DNA of 64,000 nucleotides from Solirubrobacteraceae bacterium (GCA_030447505.1 JAUJOT010000001.1:226195-290194); one strand, 5' to 3'. Counted from the stretch's first letter, positions 47,789 through 56,530 are shown. Notes: generated by a model not told the origin, from the sequence alone. A program made the numbers and translations.

Positions 47789-48257
47789 TCATTGATTGAG
47801 AGAGGGAGTCAGACGGTACTGCTCGTCGTAGAGTGCTTCCACCTCGGCAGGGGGACGATCGCCCAGAGACTCGTGCAGGCGGTCGTTGTTAAACCAGGCG
47901 ACCCATTCGACGATCGCCAGCTCGAGTTGGGTCTGTGTGCGCCAGACGCGGTCTGAGATCAGCTCGGTCTTGAAGGTGTCGACGAAGCTCTCGGCCATCG
48001 AGTTGTCGTAGGCGTCGCCGACAGAGCCGATCGACGCGAGCACGCCGTGATCGTCGAGGATCTGGTTGAACGCGTAGCTGGTGTACTGCGAGCCGGCATC
48101 TGAGTGATGGACGAGCTGCACGTCGGCGACGTCTTGGCGACGCGTGAGGGCCATCCGCAAGGCGTCGAGGACGAGGTCGGTACGCATGTGGTTGGCGAAC
48201 TGCCAGCCAACGATCCGGCGGCTGTAGGCGTCGGTGACGAAGCTGAAGAAGACGACG
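47789..48257 (-). pseudogene. IS3 copy B OrfB, C-terminal half
   Basis: Carries the second D and the E of the DDE triad (HHSDAGSQYTS; SMAESFVDTFKTEL), identical to the matching part of the intact OrfB at 56531-57424. The frame is cut at 48257 by the inserted second IS3 element; the N-terminal half lies at 49602-50027. Confidence 0.9.
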
Positions 48258-48292
48258 ACTGGAACTCCCCCGGTTCAGTGGACAGGGGTTGA

Positions 48293-49246
48293 TTAGGCGA
48301 CCTGCGTCGTTGGTGAGCTGGACATGATGTTGATCTGGTCGAAGGAAGGGAGCCGCGAAGCGGCGTCGATCGAACCGCTCGGGCTCAGAGTGCTGGTTTC
48401 GTAGTCGACGGGAGATCGTTGCCCGAGCGTGCTGTGGCGCCGCTCGCGGTTGTAGAAGACTTCGATGTAGTCGAAGACCTCGATGCGCAGCTCGGCTCTT
48501 GTCGGCCAGCTGCGGCGGTGGACGAGCTCCTTCTTGAGCGTCGCGAAGAACGACTCGGCGACGGCGTTATCGAAGCAGTCGCCCTTGCTGCCCATCGACT
48601 GCGCGATGCCGGCAGCGCGGGCCTGCTGGCCGAAGCCGAGCGACACGAACTGGCTGCCCTGATCGGAGTGCCAGATCAGCCCGCGGTCCGGGCGTCGGCG
48701 TGCGAGCGCCATCTGCAGGGCGTCGGTCACGAGCTCGGTGCGCATGTGATCGGCCATGCTCCAGCCGACGATCCGGCGGCTGTAGAGGTCCTGCACGGCG
48801 ATCAGGTACAGCCAGCCTTCCCAGGTGCGCAGGTAGGTGATGTCGGCGACCCAGCAGCGGTTCGGCGCCAGGGCAGCGAAGTCGCGGTCGAGCAGGTCCT
48901 CGGCGACGCGAACGCCCGGCACGCGGACCGTCGTCGCCTTGTACTTCTTGGTGATCAGACCCGACAGGCCAGCCTGGCGCATGAGCCGCTCGACGCGCTT
49001 GCGCCCGATCCGCTCGCCGTCATCCAGGACGAGGTCCGCCCAGATCCGCGGTGACCCGTAGACCTTGCGTCGCTTGGCGTGCAGGTCACGGATGCGGGCG
49101 GTCAAGCGGGCGTCCTGCACGACCCTCGGCGACGGCGGCCGGCTCGCCCAGGCGTGATAGCCCGACCGGCTGACCTCGAGCACGCGGCACATCAACGCGA
49201 TGGAGTGCTCGGCCTTCCTCGCGCGCACGAACCCGAAGACCTTCAC
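48293..49246 (-). CDS. Nested IS3 transposase OrfB
   Basis: 317 aa with HTH_21 region ([22 protein letters not shown] ... [32 protein letters not shown]) and DDE core: D in [16 protein letters not shown] in [14 protein letters not shown] in [18 protein letters not shown], then [24 protein letters not shown]. It overlaps orfA by 4 bp (ATGA at 49243-49246). It may be made as an OrfAB fusion by frameshifting near a run of six A (coding strand, 49287-49282). Confidence 0.94.
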   Translation of the reverse strand: MKVFGFVRARKAEHSIALMCRVLEVSRSGYHAWASRPPSPRVVQDARLTARIRDLHAKRRKVYGSPRIWADLVLDDGERIGRKRVERLMRQAGLSGLITKKYKATTVRVPGVRVAEDLLDRDFAALAPNRCWVADITYLRTWEGWLYLIAVQDLYSRRIVGWSMADHMRTELVTDALQMALARRRPDRGLIWHSDQGSQFVSLGFGQQARAAGIAQSMGSKGDCFDNAVAESFFATLKKELVHRRSWPTRAELRIEVFDYIEVFYNRERRHSTLGQRSPVDYETSTLSPSGSIDAASRLPSFDQINIMSSSPTTQVA

Positions 49247-49533
49247 CGGGTCCTGCTCTCCGAGGCGAAGAAGGCCGCGGCTTTTTTCAAGATCTCGCGC
49301 TCCTCGGCGAGCACCTTGACCTCGCGCCGCAGCCGGCGCAGCTCGTCGCGCTCGTCGCTGCTCAGGCCCTCCTTGCGGCCGTCGTCGACGTCGCGCTGCG
49401 ACGCCCAGTTGCGCAGCGACTGCGGCGAAACGCCGAGCTCCTTGGCCAGCTGCGGGACCGACCGGCCGCTGCTACGCAGCAGCCGCACGGCCTCATCCTT
49501 GAACTCCTTCGAATACGGCGCGTTCTTCGGCAT
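49243..49533 (-). CDS. Nested IS3 transposase OrfA
   Basis: 96 aa: [41 protein letters not shown], then a leucine-zipper helix ([27 protein letters not shown]). Typical IS3 OrfA that binds the terminal repeats. Confidence 0.93.
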   Translation of the reverse strand: MPKNAPYSKEFKDEAVRLLRSSGRSVPQLAKELGVSPQSLRNWASQRDVDDGRKEGLSSDERDELRRLRREVKVLAEEREILKKAAAFFASESRTR

Positions 49534-49601
49534 CGACGGACATCCTCCACGCCGGGCCAGATGGCCCAGCCGTCAGGTGTCCATGAAAGCGGGGAACTCC
49601 A

Positions 49602-50027
49602 GCCTTCCCAGCAGCGCAGGTACGTGAAGTCGGCCAGCCACAAGGCGTCGGGCCGCACGGCGCTGAAGTCGCGATCGACGAGGTCGGGGGCACGCAGCGC
49701 CGCCGGATCGCAGATCGTCGTGCGCCACGGCTTGCCGCGGCGCTTGGCGCCCTGGATCGCGTGCTGGCGCATCAGGCGCTTGACGCGGTCACGACCGACC
49801 TGCTCGCCGGCGCGGCTGAGCGCCAGCCACATCTTGCGATACCCGTAGGCGTAGTAGTTGCCGGCGTGGACCTCACGGATCGTCTGCAGCAGCCGCTCGT
49901 CGCCGACGACGCGCTCAGAGCGCTTGCCAGTGGCACGGTGGTAGTAGGCGGACGCCGACACGCCCAGGACCCGGCAGATCGGCTCGACGCCGAAGCGGCC
50001 GCGGTGCTCGTCGATGTAGCGGCTCAC
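49602..50027 (-). pseudogene. IS3 copy B OrfB, N-terminal half
   Basis: Begins MSRYIDEHRGRFGVEPICRV as in the intact copy, includes HTH_21 and the first catalytic D (WLADFTYLRCWEG), then is broken at 49602/49601 by the nested IS. The reading frame continues into the nested element without meaning. Confidence 0.9.
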
Positions 50028-50326
50028 CTCGTTCGGTCTGCGTCGAGCTCGGTCGCAAAAAACACGCTCGCGGACTTGAGGATCTCGTTGGCCCTGCGCA
50101 GCTCGAAGTTCTCGGCGCGCAGCTTGCGGATCTCCTCGCGCTCCGCGGTGGTCGGCAGATCGGGCCGAGAGCCGCTGTCGGCCTCGGCTTGGCGCACCTT
50201 CTTGCGCAGCGTCTCGGGATGCATTCCCAGGTCGGCGGCGACATGCGCGATCGGACGGCCGCTCTCAAGCGCCAGCCTCACACCGCGCGCCACGAGCTCA
50301 TCGGGGTACTTCTTCGGACGGGCCAT
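50024..50326 (-). CDS. IS3 copy B OrfA
   Basis: 100 aa, identical in sequence to OrfA of the intact copy (57421-57723): MARPKKYPDELVARGVRLAL, HTH ESGRPIAHVAADLGMHPETLRKKVRQAE, and zipper IRKLRAENFELRRANEILKSA. Without an intact OrfB in this copy it could act only in trans or as an inhibitor of the other copy. Confidence 0.92.
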   Translation of the reverse strand: MARPKKYPDELVARGVRLALESGRPIAHVAADLGMHPETLRKKVRQAEADSGSRPDLPTTAEREEIRKLRAENFELRRANEILKSASVFFATELDADRTR

Positions 50327-50395
50327 AACGAGTGCTTCCTCTCCCGAGGACCGAAATCCTCCTTTGGAAGTCTCCGTCAGACCCAGCCTGCCTCA

Positions 50396-50458
50396 GGGAG
50401 CGGACTCTCGATCACCTCCGCAGCCGTCGCGACCTTCGGGACGGGTACCTTCTTCATG
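50396..50458 (-). pseudogene. Start of an unknown gene cut by the IS3 copy B
   Basis: A strong ribosome binding site (AGGAGG, 6 bp before ATG 50458) leads into MKKVPVPKVATAAEVIESPL before the frame meets the IS end at 50395. The rest of the gene is not found on the other side of the IS. It is probably a real gene whose body was deleted. Confidence 0.5.
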
Positions 50459-50499
50459 GCGGTTCCTCCTGTCCTCTCGGACTTGGTTAGCGCCCCGAA

Positions 50500-50516
50500 C
50501 GCTCCCAACGGGAGCG
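50500..50516 (-). terminator. Small hairpin
   Basis: 7-bp stem CGCTCCC/GGGAGCG with 3-nt loop, downstream of the minus-strand membrane gene at 50589-50972 and upstream of the truncated gene. Confidence 0.5.
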
Positions 50517-50588
50517 GACGAGGGCGGGAGGACCGCCGCCTCAACTTCTACGAACTACCGGACAACCTCCGCGGCGCAGCTGGTTCGG

Positions 50589-50972
50589 TCAGTCCTCCAC
50601 GGGCTTAACGGTCTCTCGTGCGATCGCGGCAAACACGACCCCGCTGGCGGCCGTCACTACGCTCAGCACTGCGCTGGTCTGCTCCGCGGTCCAGTCCCAC
50701 CACGTGAAGCCGGTGCCGAGGGCGATCGTTGCCGTGATGCTGGCTGTGACAGCGCCAGCAAGAACAACGGGTTCCTTAGGGGTGTTGGATCGGACGTGAG
50801 CCCGAACCGCCCCTGCAAGCGAGATCACCGCGCCTGCTTCGGCCAACACCAGAGCGGTCTGTGCGTCAGTCCAGTCAACGGCGTCGAACACCTTCAACAG
50901 CGCGACGATCGCAGCGGCGAGCCCCGCGAGAGCCCCTGCCAGGCCTTTACCCGAGGGCTTCGTTCCAGACAT
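50589..50972 (-). CDS. Small membrane protein, holin-like layout
   Basis: 127 aa with about four hydrophobic segments: GLAGALAGLAAAIVALLKVFDAV, TALVLAEAGAVISLAGAV, VVLAGAVTASITATIALGTG and SAVLSVVTAASGVVFAAIA, with Trp-containing loops (DWTDAQTALV and WWDWTAEQTSAVL form a repeated motif). Phage and plasmid-borne small membrane proteins of this type are common; a holin role is speculation. Confidence 0.65.
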   Translation of the reverse strand: MSGTKPSGKGLAGALAGLAAAIVALLKVFDAVDWTDAQTALVLAEAGAVISLAGAVRAHVRSNTPKEPVVLAGAVTASITATIALGTGFTWWDWTAEQTSAVLSVVTAASGVVFAAIARETVKPVED

Positions 50973-51135
50973 TCGTTCCCTCCCCTCTTGCGCGCTCGAT
51001 TAGTCCGTAGGTCCTCGCTCGATGATTGCATTCTGCATGAGCTCGTCCATCCGCAGTTAACACGAGGTTTCGCACAACTCCGTCAGGTAGCCCGGTTCTT
51101 CGGACGAACTCTCTATAGACCCCAGATCGCGTCGC

Positions 51136-51495
51136 TCAGTCGGCCATCAGCTGTGCCCACGCGTCGCGCGGCGCCGAGCGGCCGTGCAGTAGCGCGTTGC
51201 GCGCGACCCACTCGCGAGTGGCGTGCTCGGCGACGTCGAGCGTCACCGCGAGGTTGACGTGCTCCTCGACGGCTCGGGCGTTGAGCGCGTGCAGCCGACG
51301 CCGGCCGAACTGGTGGGCCATGAGGAGGATCTCGAACAGCGTGCGGTCGGCCAGGCCGCTGGGCTGCTCGCGCATCACCGTGGCGATCGACACGTCGCCG
51401 CGGCGTAGCGCGCTGCGCACGGGCCGGTTCTCGGCATACGTGCGCCGCGCCCGGGCGGCATGCTCGGAACTCGTGTCGGGTGGCGTTCGCGGCAT
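51136..51495 (-). CDS. IHF-like (actinobacterial mIHF/H2TH-type) small protein
   Basis: About 119 aa from ATG 51495. The segment NRPVRSALRRGDVSIATVMR then LFEILLMAHQFGRRRLHALN resembles actinobacterial mIHF-type proteins (RxxIKxxLKxGxxSLxxVLxx...LLExLPGxGxxRA), though the H2TH 'PGVG' is missing (HQFGRRR). The C-terminal LDVAEHATREWVARNALL is extra. It overlaps the NADAR gene start-stop (51495/51501), so they are one operon with NADAR first. Confidence 0.5.
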   Translation of the reverse strand: MPRTPPDTSSEHAARARRTYAENRPVRSALRRGDVSIATVMREQPSGLADRTLFEILLMAHQFGRRRLHALNARAVEEHVNLAVTLDVAEHATREWVARNALLHGRSAPRDAWAQLMAD

Positions 51496-51500
51496 CGCGA

Positions 51501-52040
51501 TCACCCCTCGCTCGGCGCGTCGGCGCGCAGCTCGTCGCGCACACGCAGCAGGCAGCGGCCGAGGAGGTTCGCGCCGCGGTAGCCACCGCCGCGGTCGCGG
51601 CAGCCCCAGACGGCGTCGTAGGGCGAGTCCTCCGCGAGCAGCCGGTCACCGGTCGATAGCAGCAGCTCGCGCAGGTCGGCGTCGGCGAACTTCGCGCGCA
51701 CGACGATCAGCATCACGTCGAGCCGGCGCCGCTCCCAACCGTGCGGGAGCGGGATGGCGCGACCGGCGCGCTTGGCGACCAGCGGCGTCGGCGCGCGGCG
51801 GATACGTTCATGCGCCACCGCCGTCTGCGCCTTCGCCGCCTGAAAGGCGTGCTCGCCGCTCGCCCACGGCGCGATCTCGCCGATCTCGGGGAGCCAGGCG
51901 GGCATCGCGAACGGCGTCGCGGCGAAGTTCGAGAAGGCCTCGTGCTCGCCGGCGCGACCGGACCAGAAGTAGATCGTGCCGGGTTCGTCGCAGTGGTCGC
52001 GGCGCCACCGGCGGGGATCGTAGGTGGGCAGCTCGTTCAT
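51501..52040 (-). CDS. NADAR-family (YbiA/DUF1768) protein
   Basis: 179 aa from ATG 52040. NADAR core: IYFWSGRAGEHEAFSNFAATPF, WASGEHAFQAAKAQ, RRLDVMLIVVRAKFADADLRELLLSTGDRLLAEDSPYDAVWGCRDRGGGYRGANLLGRCLLRVRDEL. These are the family's conserved blocks (SNF..., EHxxQAxK, AKF, LLxTG, WGxGxxxxGxNxLGxxLMxxR). NADAR enzymes are N-glycosidases acting on riboflavin intermediates or ADP-ribosylated nucleic acid, and are often carried by phages and defence islands. Confidence 0.88.
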   Translation of the reverse strand: MNELPTYDPRRWRRDHCDEPGTIYFWSGRAGEHEAFSNFAATPFAMPAWLPEIGEIAPWASGEHAFQAAKAQTAVAHERIRRAPTPLVAKRAGRAIPLPHGWERRRLDVMLIVVRAKFADADLRELLLSTGDRLLAEDSPYDAVWGCRDRGGGYRGANLLGRCLLRVRDELRADAPSEG

Positions 52041-52176
52041 GGCGGCCAAGTCACGCGCGGGGCACGCACGGCGGAACCCGAAGGGTCGCGAAAGCGAAGC
52101 CCCGCAGCGGCTTGCAGCCGGGCGTGCCCGTGCGTTAGACAGCGGCGCCAACGAACGAGCTCCGGTCCCTACGGCT

Positions 52177-52903
52177 GTGCGGCGCCTCGCCGCGGCGATG
52201 GGCGCCGACCCGCTCATCGCGCAGGTGCGCTGCACGCAGGTCCAGCACGAGCGGCCGAACGCGCTGTCAGACCTCGAGCTCTCCCAGCTGCTGGCGAGGC
52301 CTGATCTGCGCACCACGATCGGCACCAGGGACCGCGCGATCCTCGAGCTCCTCGCGCGCGCGGAACTCAGACGCTCAGAGCTCGCGCGCCTCACCGTCGC
52401 AGACATCCAGGAGCGCGGCCGCCAACCTGACAAGCGCCGGCGTCGCGCGATCGCACCGCGCCGCGGCGATCAGACGCCGCTGGAGGTCGTAGTACGCGGC
52501 TCAAAGCGCGGGCGGACGCGCACGATCCCGCTGCACGCGGAAGCCCACGACGCGCTACGGCGCTGGTACGCCGCCCGCCCACGCGCAGCGACCGATGCGC
52601 TGTTCGTCAGCCTGCGCACACGCCGCTCCGCGGCCCCCGAGCCGCTGTCGGCCGGCGCGATCTGCGACATCGTCCTCAAGCACGGGGCCGCCGCCGTCGT
52701 CCGCGACGACCGCCGCACCGCCCACGCCCTCCGACACACCTTCTGCACCATGCTCGCCGAACGTGGCGTCGCTATGGAGGTCATCCGCGCGCTCGCCGGT
52801 CACGTCGACATTCGCACCACCCAGCTACGTCGACGTCACCGACCAACGCAAAGCCGAAGGCATCCTGGCGCTTCAGCGCTCACCGCATCCGTTGGCTCCG
52901 TGA
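52177..52903 (+). pseudogene. Tyrosine recombinase catalytic domain, broken
   Basis: A catalytic domain with DRAILELLARAELRRSELARL (first Arg), KRGRTRTIPLHAEA, HALRHTFCTMLAERG (HxxR) and IRALAGHVDIRTTQ (second His). Near 52820-52825 the frame slips: the next frame reads SYVDVTDQRKAEGI with the Tyr nucleophile. The N-terminal core-binding domain is absent. It may be the relic of an older integrated element. The true start is uncertain; GTG 52177 is a guess. Confidence 0.75.
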
Positions 52904-53005
52904 GCGTGTCGGTGGCTTCAACCGCGCGCCAAGCGGATCGGACGACTAGGCGGGCCGATCATCCGGTTCTCGCATGAGCGCCCGTGTCCAGCTCACGCTG
53001 CGCAG

Positions 53006-53617
53006 TTACCGAGGCGGCCGTCGGGGCTCCCTGGCAAGGTCGTCCCGCGTCGTGCGCAAGCGCAGGCGCCGTGGGTCAGCCGGCAGGCCGTGCCAGATCT
53101 CGCTGGCCGTAATGACCGGCCACCGCGTGACGTTGACGTTGAGCGGGAACAGCGCGAGCGTCTCGCCGAGGCCCGTGGCTGCGGGCGCGAGGATGCCGGC
53201 GATGCCGAGCTGGTGGGCGGCAGCGGCGATCGCCTGGCAAGCCTGGTACTCGCCCACGTCTGAGCGCAGCTGCTCGTCTGTGAGTTCGAGGCGCTCGCGT
53301 GCAGCGATCGGGCGCAGGTCGAGCACGTTGGGGACGGCGACGTCGAGCGTGTGGAGTCGGCGCTCGAGCACCGCAGCGGCGAGCTCGGCGGGAGCGTCGA
53401 GATCGTCCTCGACGAGATGGCGGTAGGCCTCCACGATTACGCTGTCGGTCGGTCGGCCGAGGTAAAGCACCTCGAAAGCTCCTCGTTCGCCCCAGCGCCC
53501 GCCCGCTGAGCTGGCGCGCAGGCCCTCCCAGCGCAGCGAGCAATGACGCTGGAAGGTGCCGCGGATCTCGATAGGTTCGAGGTCGGAGATCGCAACGAGC
53601 AGCTCGCCGGGTTTCAC
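53006..53617 (-). CDS. RES-domain toxin
   Basis: 203 aa from a GTG at 53617 overlapping the antitoxin stop. RES features: RWGERGAFEVLYLGRPTDSVIVEAYRHLVED (the R and E of the family), LDLRPIAARERLELTDEQL, and CQAIAAAAHQLGIAGILAPAATG with a late Ser/Asn-rich end (ALFPLNVN). RES toxins degrade NAD+ (phosphorylase or hydrolase activity) and arrest growth. The gene order antitoxin-toxin with 4-bp overlap is the usual Xre-RES arrangement. Confidence 0.85.
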   Translation of the reverse strand: MKPGELLVAISDLEPIEIRGTFQRHCSLRWEGLRASSAGGRWGERGAFEVLYLGRPTDSVIVEAYRHLVEDDLDAPAELAAAVLERRLHTLDVAVPNVLDLRPIAARERLELTDEQLRSDVGEYQACQAIAAAAHQLGIAGILAPAATGLGETLALFPLNVNVTRWPVITASEIWHGLPADPRRLRLRTTRDDLAREPRRPPR

Positions 53618-54009
53618 GCGGCGCCTGCCTGGAGGCGCTCGATCGCGGCAAGCACTTCTTCGTACTCGCCGTTGGCGAGTAGGTCGACTGGTCGTCGGCC
53701 CGCGAGGCTGCGCTTGCGGCCGTGCAACCAGATCTCGGCGCCCTCGCGCGTGTAAACGTCGCGAAGCAGCTGAGCGACGTAATGGAGCTGAAGCAGTCGG
53801 TCGCGGTTGCGGCCGCTTGGGGTGTTGGCGCCAGCGCTCCAGTTGCGGACCTGGCGCTCGGCGACGCCGATGACCTTCGCCATCTCGCCCACGGTGAGAC
53901 CCCCGTCGCGGACGTCCTCGACGACGCGGGAGTACAGCATCGCGTTCGCGCCTGCGGGCGAGCCATGGTGTTCGGCGTCTGGCCGACGTGCTGTACTGCC
54001 TCGGCTCAC
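53614..54009 (-). CDS. Xre/MbcA/ParS-type antitoxin of the RES toxin
   Basis: About 131 aa from a GTG at 54009 behind a good RBS (GAGGAGG). HTH region: VVEDVRDGGLTVGEMAKVIGVAERQVRNWSAGANTP; C-terminal antitoxin domain: LLQLHYVAQLLRDVYTREGAEIWLHGRKRSLAGRRPVDLLANGEYEEVLAAIERL, the typical DUF2384 pattern (xxWLxxPxxxLxGxxPxxLLxxGxxxxVxxxL). It neutralises the RES toxin and represses the operon promoter in the 97-bp gap to the divergent gene. Confidence 0.88.
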   Translation of the reverse strand: MSRGSTARRPDAEHHGSPAGANAMLYSRVVEDVRDGGLTVGEMAKVIGVAERQVRNWSAGANTPSGRNRDRLLQLHYVAQLLRDVYTREGAEIWLHGRKRSLAGRRPVDLLANGEYEEVLAAIERLQAGAA

Positions 54010-54106
54010 TAGCTTCCTCCTCGTCCTCATGCGCGGCTTCCGAGAAACTGCCGCCTTTAGTTCCGCTAAGATAGCAGTCCCCGATGTCGAGAAGCGCTGG
54101 TGCCAG

Positions 54107-55345
54107 ATGAATGCCGAGTTGCTGATCCGCCCCTCTCTGAACGACCACAAGGTGGTCGCAGACCTACTCGCGCCAGCAGCACCCGGGCTGAACCGCCCGA
54201 TCTCGCGGCTTGTAGTGAGCGCCCAGGACGTTGCCCGGCGCCCCGAGCTCGCCGAGGTCGCCGCAAAGAGCGGGACGCCGCTGCTCATCGATCCGATGAC
54301 GGTGCTGTTCCAGGGCGTTCTGGCGGCCGACGATCCGTGGGTCGTAAACGTGCCGTTCGGGCGTTGTGAGGGCTACTCCGCTAGCGAGCTCGCCAACCCG
54401 TTCGTCCTCGACACCATCGTGATGGAGTCGCTGCGCTTCCAAGTCGAGCACGGCGCTAGCGCAATCGTCGCGCCCTACTTCTACGCGGAGCGCCCGGATT
54501 CGCCGGCGTTCGACGCGAGCCTCGCAGCGATTTCTCGGACGGCGAAGCGAATGCGGGCCGACGGGATTGCGCTGCCGCTAGTCGCGGTGCTCTGCGCCCA
54601 GCTGCGCGGCTTCGCCCATCGGGCCGGCTGGCAGAGCGCACTTGACCGGTTCGCGACGGCGGCGATCGACGTCGGCCCCCAGGCACTGGGACTCTACTTC
54701 TCACCGGTCGGCCGCGGCGACGAGGGCTACGCAAAGGTGCTCGAGCTGCTGCTCGCGGGCCGTCACCTCGCGACCTTCGGGGTCCCCGTCCTCGCCTGGC
54801 GGCAGGGCATCTACGGACCGGCGCTCGTAGCAGCAGGGCTGAGAGGCTATGAATGCGGGATGGGGATCGGCGAGGCCGCCAACGCCCGCGGATACATCCG
54901 CCAGCACAAGCCACGCGACGAGGACGGCAGCGGAGGGTTCGCAGCGCAGGGGACCTACCTCTCGGTGCTGGGGCGCAGCGTGCCGCCGAAGGTCGCGCGG
55001 GTGCTTTTGGCGGACCGGTCGATGCGCGGCCGGCTCGTTTGCGACTCGCCGCGGTGCTGTCCGCGGGGGGCCGAGAGCATGCTCAACTCCCGTGGCCGCG
55101 CCCACGCCGTACGTGCACGCGCGCGTGACCTCGCGGAGCTCGCGACGATTCCGGACGCCGGTTGGCGCTTACACCATGTCGGCAAGCACGCTGCGAGTGC
55201 ACACGTGCTCGCGACCAAAGCGAACGAGCTTCTGGCCGCAGCAGGCATGAAAGAGCGCGTGAAGCCGGAGGGCTACGCGGCACTCGAGCAGGCGGCAGAC
55301 TACGTGCGCACCCATGGTCATGCTGGCGCCCGCGATTCCGCCTGA
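54107..55345 (+). CDS. Unknown protein divergent from the toxin-antitoxin operon
   Basis: 412 aa from ATG 54107. Alternating strand/helix segments (PISRLVVSAQDVARR; TPLLIDPMTVLFQGVLA; ASAIVAPYFYAE; IALPLVAVLCAQL; ALGLYFSPVG; FGVPVLAWRQGIYG; GYECGMGIGEAANARGYI) look like a TIM barrel of about 300 residues. The tail has CDSPRCCPRGAESMLNS, a possible metal site, and a C-terminal helical region. I recognise no family. A -10-like TAAGAT lies 35 bp upstream, inside the gap shared with the antitoxin, so the antitoxin could also repress this gene. Confidence 0.75.
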   Translation: MNAELLIRPSLNDHKVVADLLAPAAPGLNRPISRLVVSAQDVARRPELAEVAAKSGTPLLIDPMTVLFQGVLAADDPWVVNVPFGRCEGYSASELANPFVLDTIVMESLRFQVEHGASAIVAPYFYAERPDSPAFDASLAAISRTAKRMRADGIALPLVAVLCAQLRGFAHRAGWQSALDRFATAAIDVGPQALGLYFSPVGRGDEGYAKVLELLLAGRHLATFGVPVLAWRQGIYGPALVAAGLRGYECGMGIGEAANARGYIRQHKPRDEDGSGGFAAQGTYLSVLGRSVPPKVARVLLADRSMRGRLVCDSPRCCPRGAESMLNSRGRAHAVRARARDLAELATIPDAGWRLHHVGKHAASAHVLATKANELLAAAGMKERVKPEGYAALEQAADYVRTHGHAGARDSA

Positions 55346-55475
55346 GCCCCGTCGGCCTCAGAGCCTCATGCGAAAGCGCGCGCCCTCCGCGATAAGAGTA
55401 GTTATGACGTCTTCCCTGCAAAAGGCGTATTCCGCCGGTCTCCGCGCGTGCGGATGAGCTAGTAGAGGATCGAGT

Positions 55476-56417
55476 TCAGGCGAGGTCAAAGCGCGCCCAG
55501 ACAAGCGCGTGATCGGACGCTGGCTGGGCGCGCCGTTCGGTCGGGTCCTCGGTGATCGACGGCGGCTCGGCCGGCCCGGTGTCGGCCTGCTCGACGCGGT
55601 CCACGAGGGCGTGGCTGACGAGCACGTGGTCGATGAGCTCGCCGCGGCCGCGAAAGCGGCGACTGAAGCGCCGCTGCTCCGGGATCAGCGGAGCAATGTT
55701 CCACAATCGCGACGCATCACCGCCATCCGGACGATCGAAGCCCGGCGAACCGATCTCAGAGCCCGGCGGGCCGAGCAGGATCTGCGTCGTCGCCGCAGGC
55801 GGCTCGTCGTTCAGGTCTCCGAGCACGATCACCGCGCGCTGCTGGCCCTGCCCGTCGAGCAGCTCGCTGGCGTAGGCGCGGACCGTGACGGCTTCTGACG
55901 CGCGTCGGTACAGCGCATAGCCGCCAAAGCGCGCGCGCTCGCCCTCATCGCGCGGGACGAAGCGTCCCCCGGGGAACGTCAGCAGCTTGGACTTCAGATG
56001 GCAGGTGACGAGGTCGACGTCGCTGTCCATGTGGGTCACGCGCACGCGCAGCGCGCCGCGGCCCATCTCGGCGAGCAGCTCGCCGTCGTCGTCGACCTGC
56101 ACCGCCTCGAGGCCGTCGGGGAACTCGCGCACGTCATCGACGTCGCTGAGCTCAAGCCGCGACAAGAACCCCACCCGGATGCCGCGCCCGTCGGGAAACT
56201 GCGACAGCGCGCTGTGCCACTCGCCGTCCAGCCTGCCGCGCAGGTCCTCAAGCGCCTCGGGCTCGCCGACCTCCTGCACCGCAAGGACATCGACATCGAC
56301 GTCGCCAATCACGCCCGCGAGGTTGGCGAGCTTGTCCTCGTAGGCCTGCACGACGTCGCCGTCAGCGTCCGCCGCCGGCCGAAAGAGATTCTCAAGGTTC
56401 CACGTCCCGACAACCAT
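55476..56417 (-). CDS. Endonuclease/exonuclease/phosphatase (EEP) family protein
   Basis: 313 aa from ATG 56417 (MVVGTWNLENLFRP). EEP motifs: GTWNLENLF (Asn/Asp metal region), VLAVQEVGEPEALEDL (Glu), THMDSDVDLVTCHLKSK (His), IVLGDLNDEPPAATTQ (Asp-Asn), SRRFRGRGELIDHVLVSH (IDH) and PASDHALVWARF (SDH). All catalytic residues are visible. Substrate may be DNA, RNA or a phosphoester; no signal peptide is visible. An IS3 inserted 66 bp upstream, so its native promoter is probably lost. Confidence 0.9.
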   Translation of the reverse strand: MVVGTWNLENLFRPAADADGDVVQAYEDKLANLAGVIGDVDVDVLAVQEVGEPEALEDLRGRLDGEWHSALSQFPDGRGIRVGFLSRLELSDVDDVREFPDGLEAVQVDDDGELLAEMGRGALRVRVTHMDSDVDLVTCHLKSKLLTFPGGRFVPRDEGERARFGGYALYRRASEAVTVRAYASELLDGQGQQRAVIVLGDLNDEPPAATTQILLGPPGSEIGSPGFDRPDGGDASRLWNIAPLIPEQRRFSRRFRGRGELIDHVLVSHALVDRVEQADTGPAEPPSITEDPTERRAQPASDHALVWARFDLA

Positions 56418-56530
56418 GGATCGCGATCGCAGATCGTGACGAACGTCTGCGCGCGGCGCTCGCCGAGCTGTACACATGGTACTGAGGCGGGCTGGGTTTC
56501 GCGGAGACCGGGTTTGGTGGGTTCCTCTCT

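Larger units (their letters stand above)
48260..49601 (-). mobile_element. Second IS3-family element nested in copy B
   Basis: Ends TGGAACTCCCCCGGTTCAGT (left) and the reverse complement of the right end TGGAGTTCCCCGCTTTCATG are imperfect inverted repeats, 1342 bp apart. A 3-bp target duplication is probable: GCC on the right, GAC (one change) on the left, judged against the uninterrupted copy A. Encodes overlapping orfA and orfB, both intact. Confidence 0.9.
47741..50395 (-). mobile_element. IS3-family element, copy B, interrupted by another IS3
   Basis: Ends TGAGGCGGGCTGGGT (47741) and ACCCAGCCTGCCTCA (50395) are inverted repeats identical to those of the intact copy at 56483-57792. Removing 48260-49601 plus a 3-bp duplication leaves 1310 bp, the length of the intact copy. 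No target duplication is seen at the outer ends (GCTC left, GGGA right), and the two flanks come from unrelated genes, suggesting recombination or an IS-linked deletion. Confidence 0.9.

Noticed and set aside
49281..49287. Canonical A_AAA_AAG slippery heptamer in the nested IS3
   Set aside because: The run of A is present, but its phase in orfA is AAA AAA G, not the standard X XXY YYZ; a fusion is possible but not shown.
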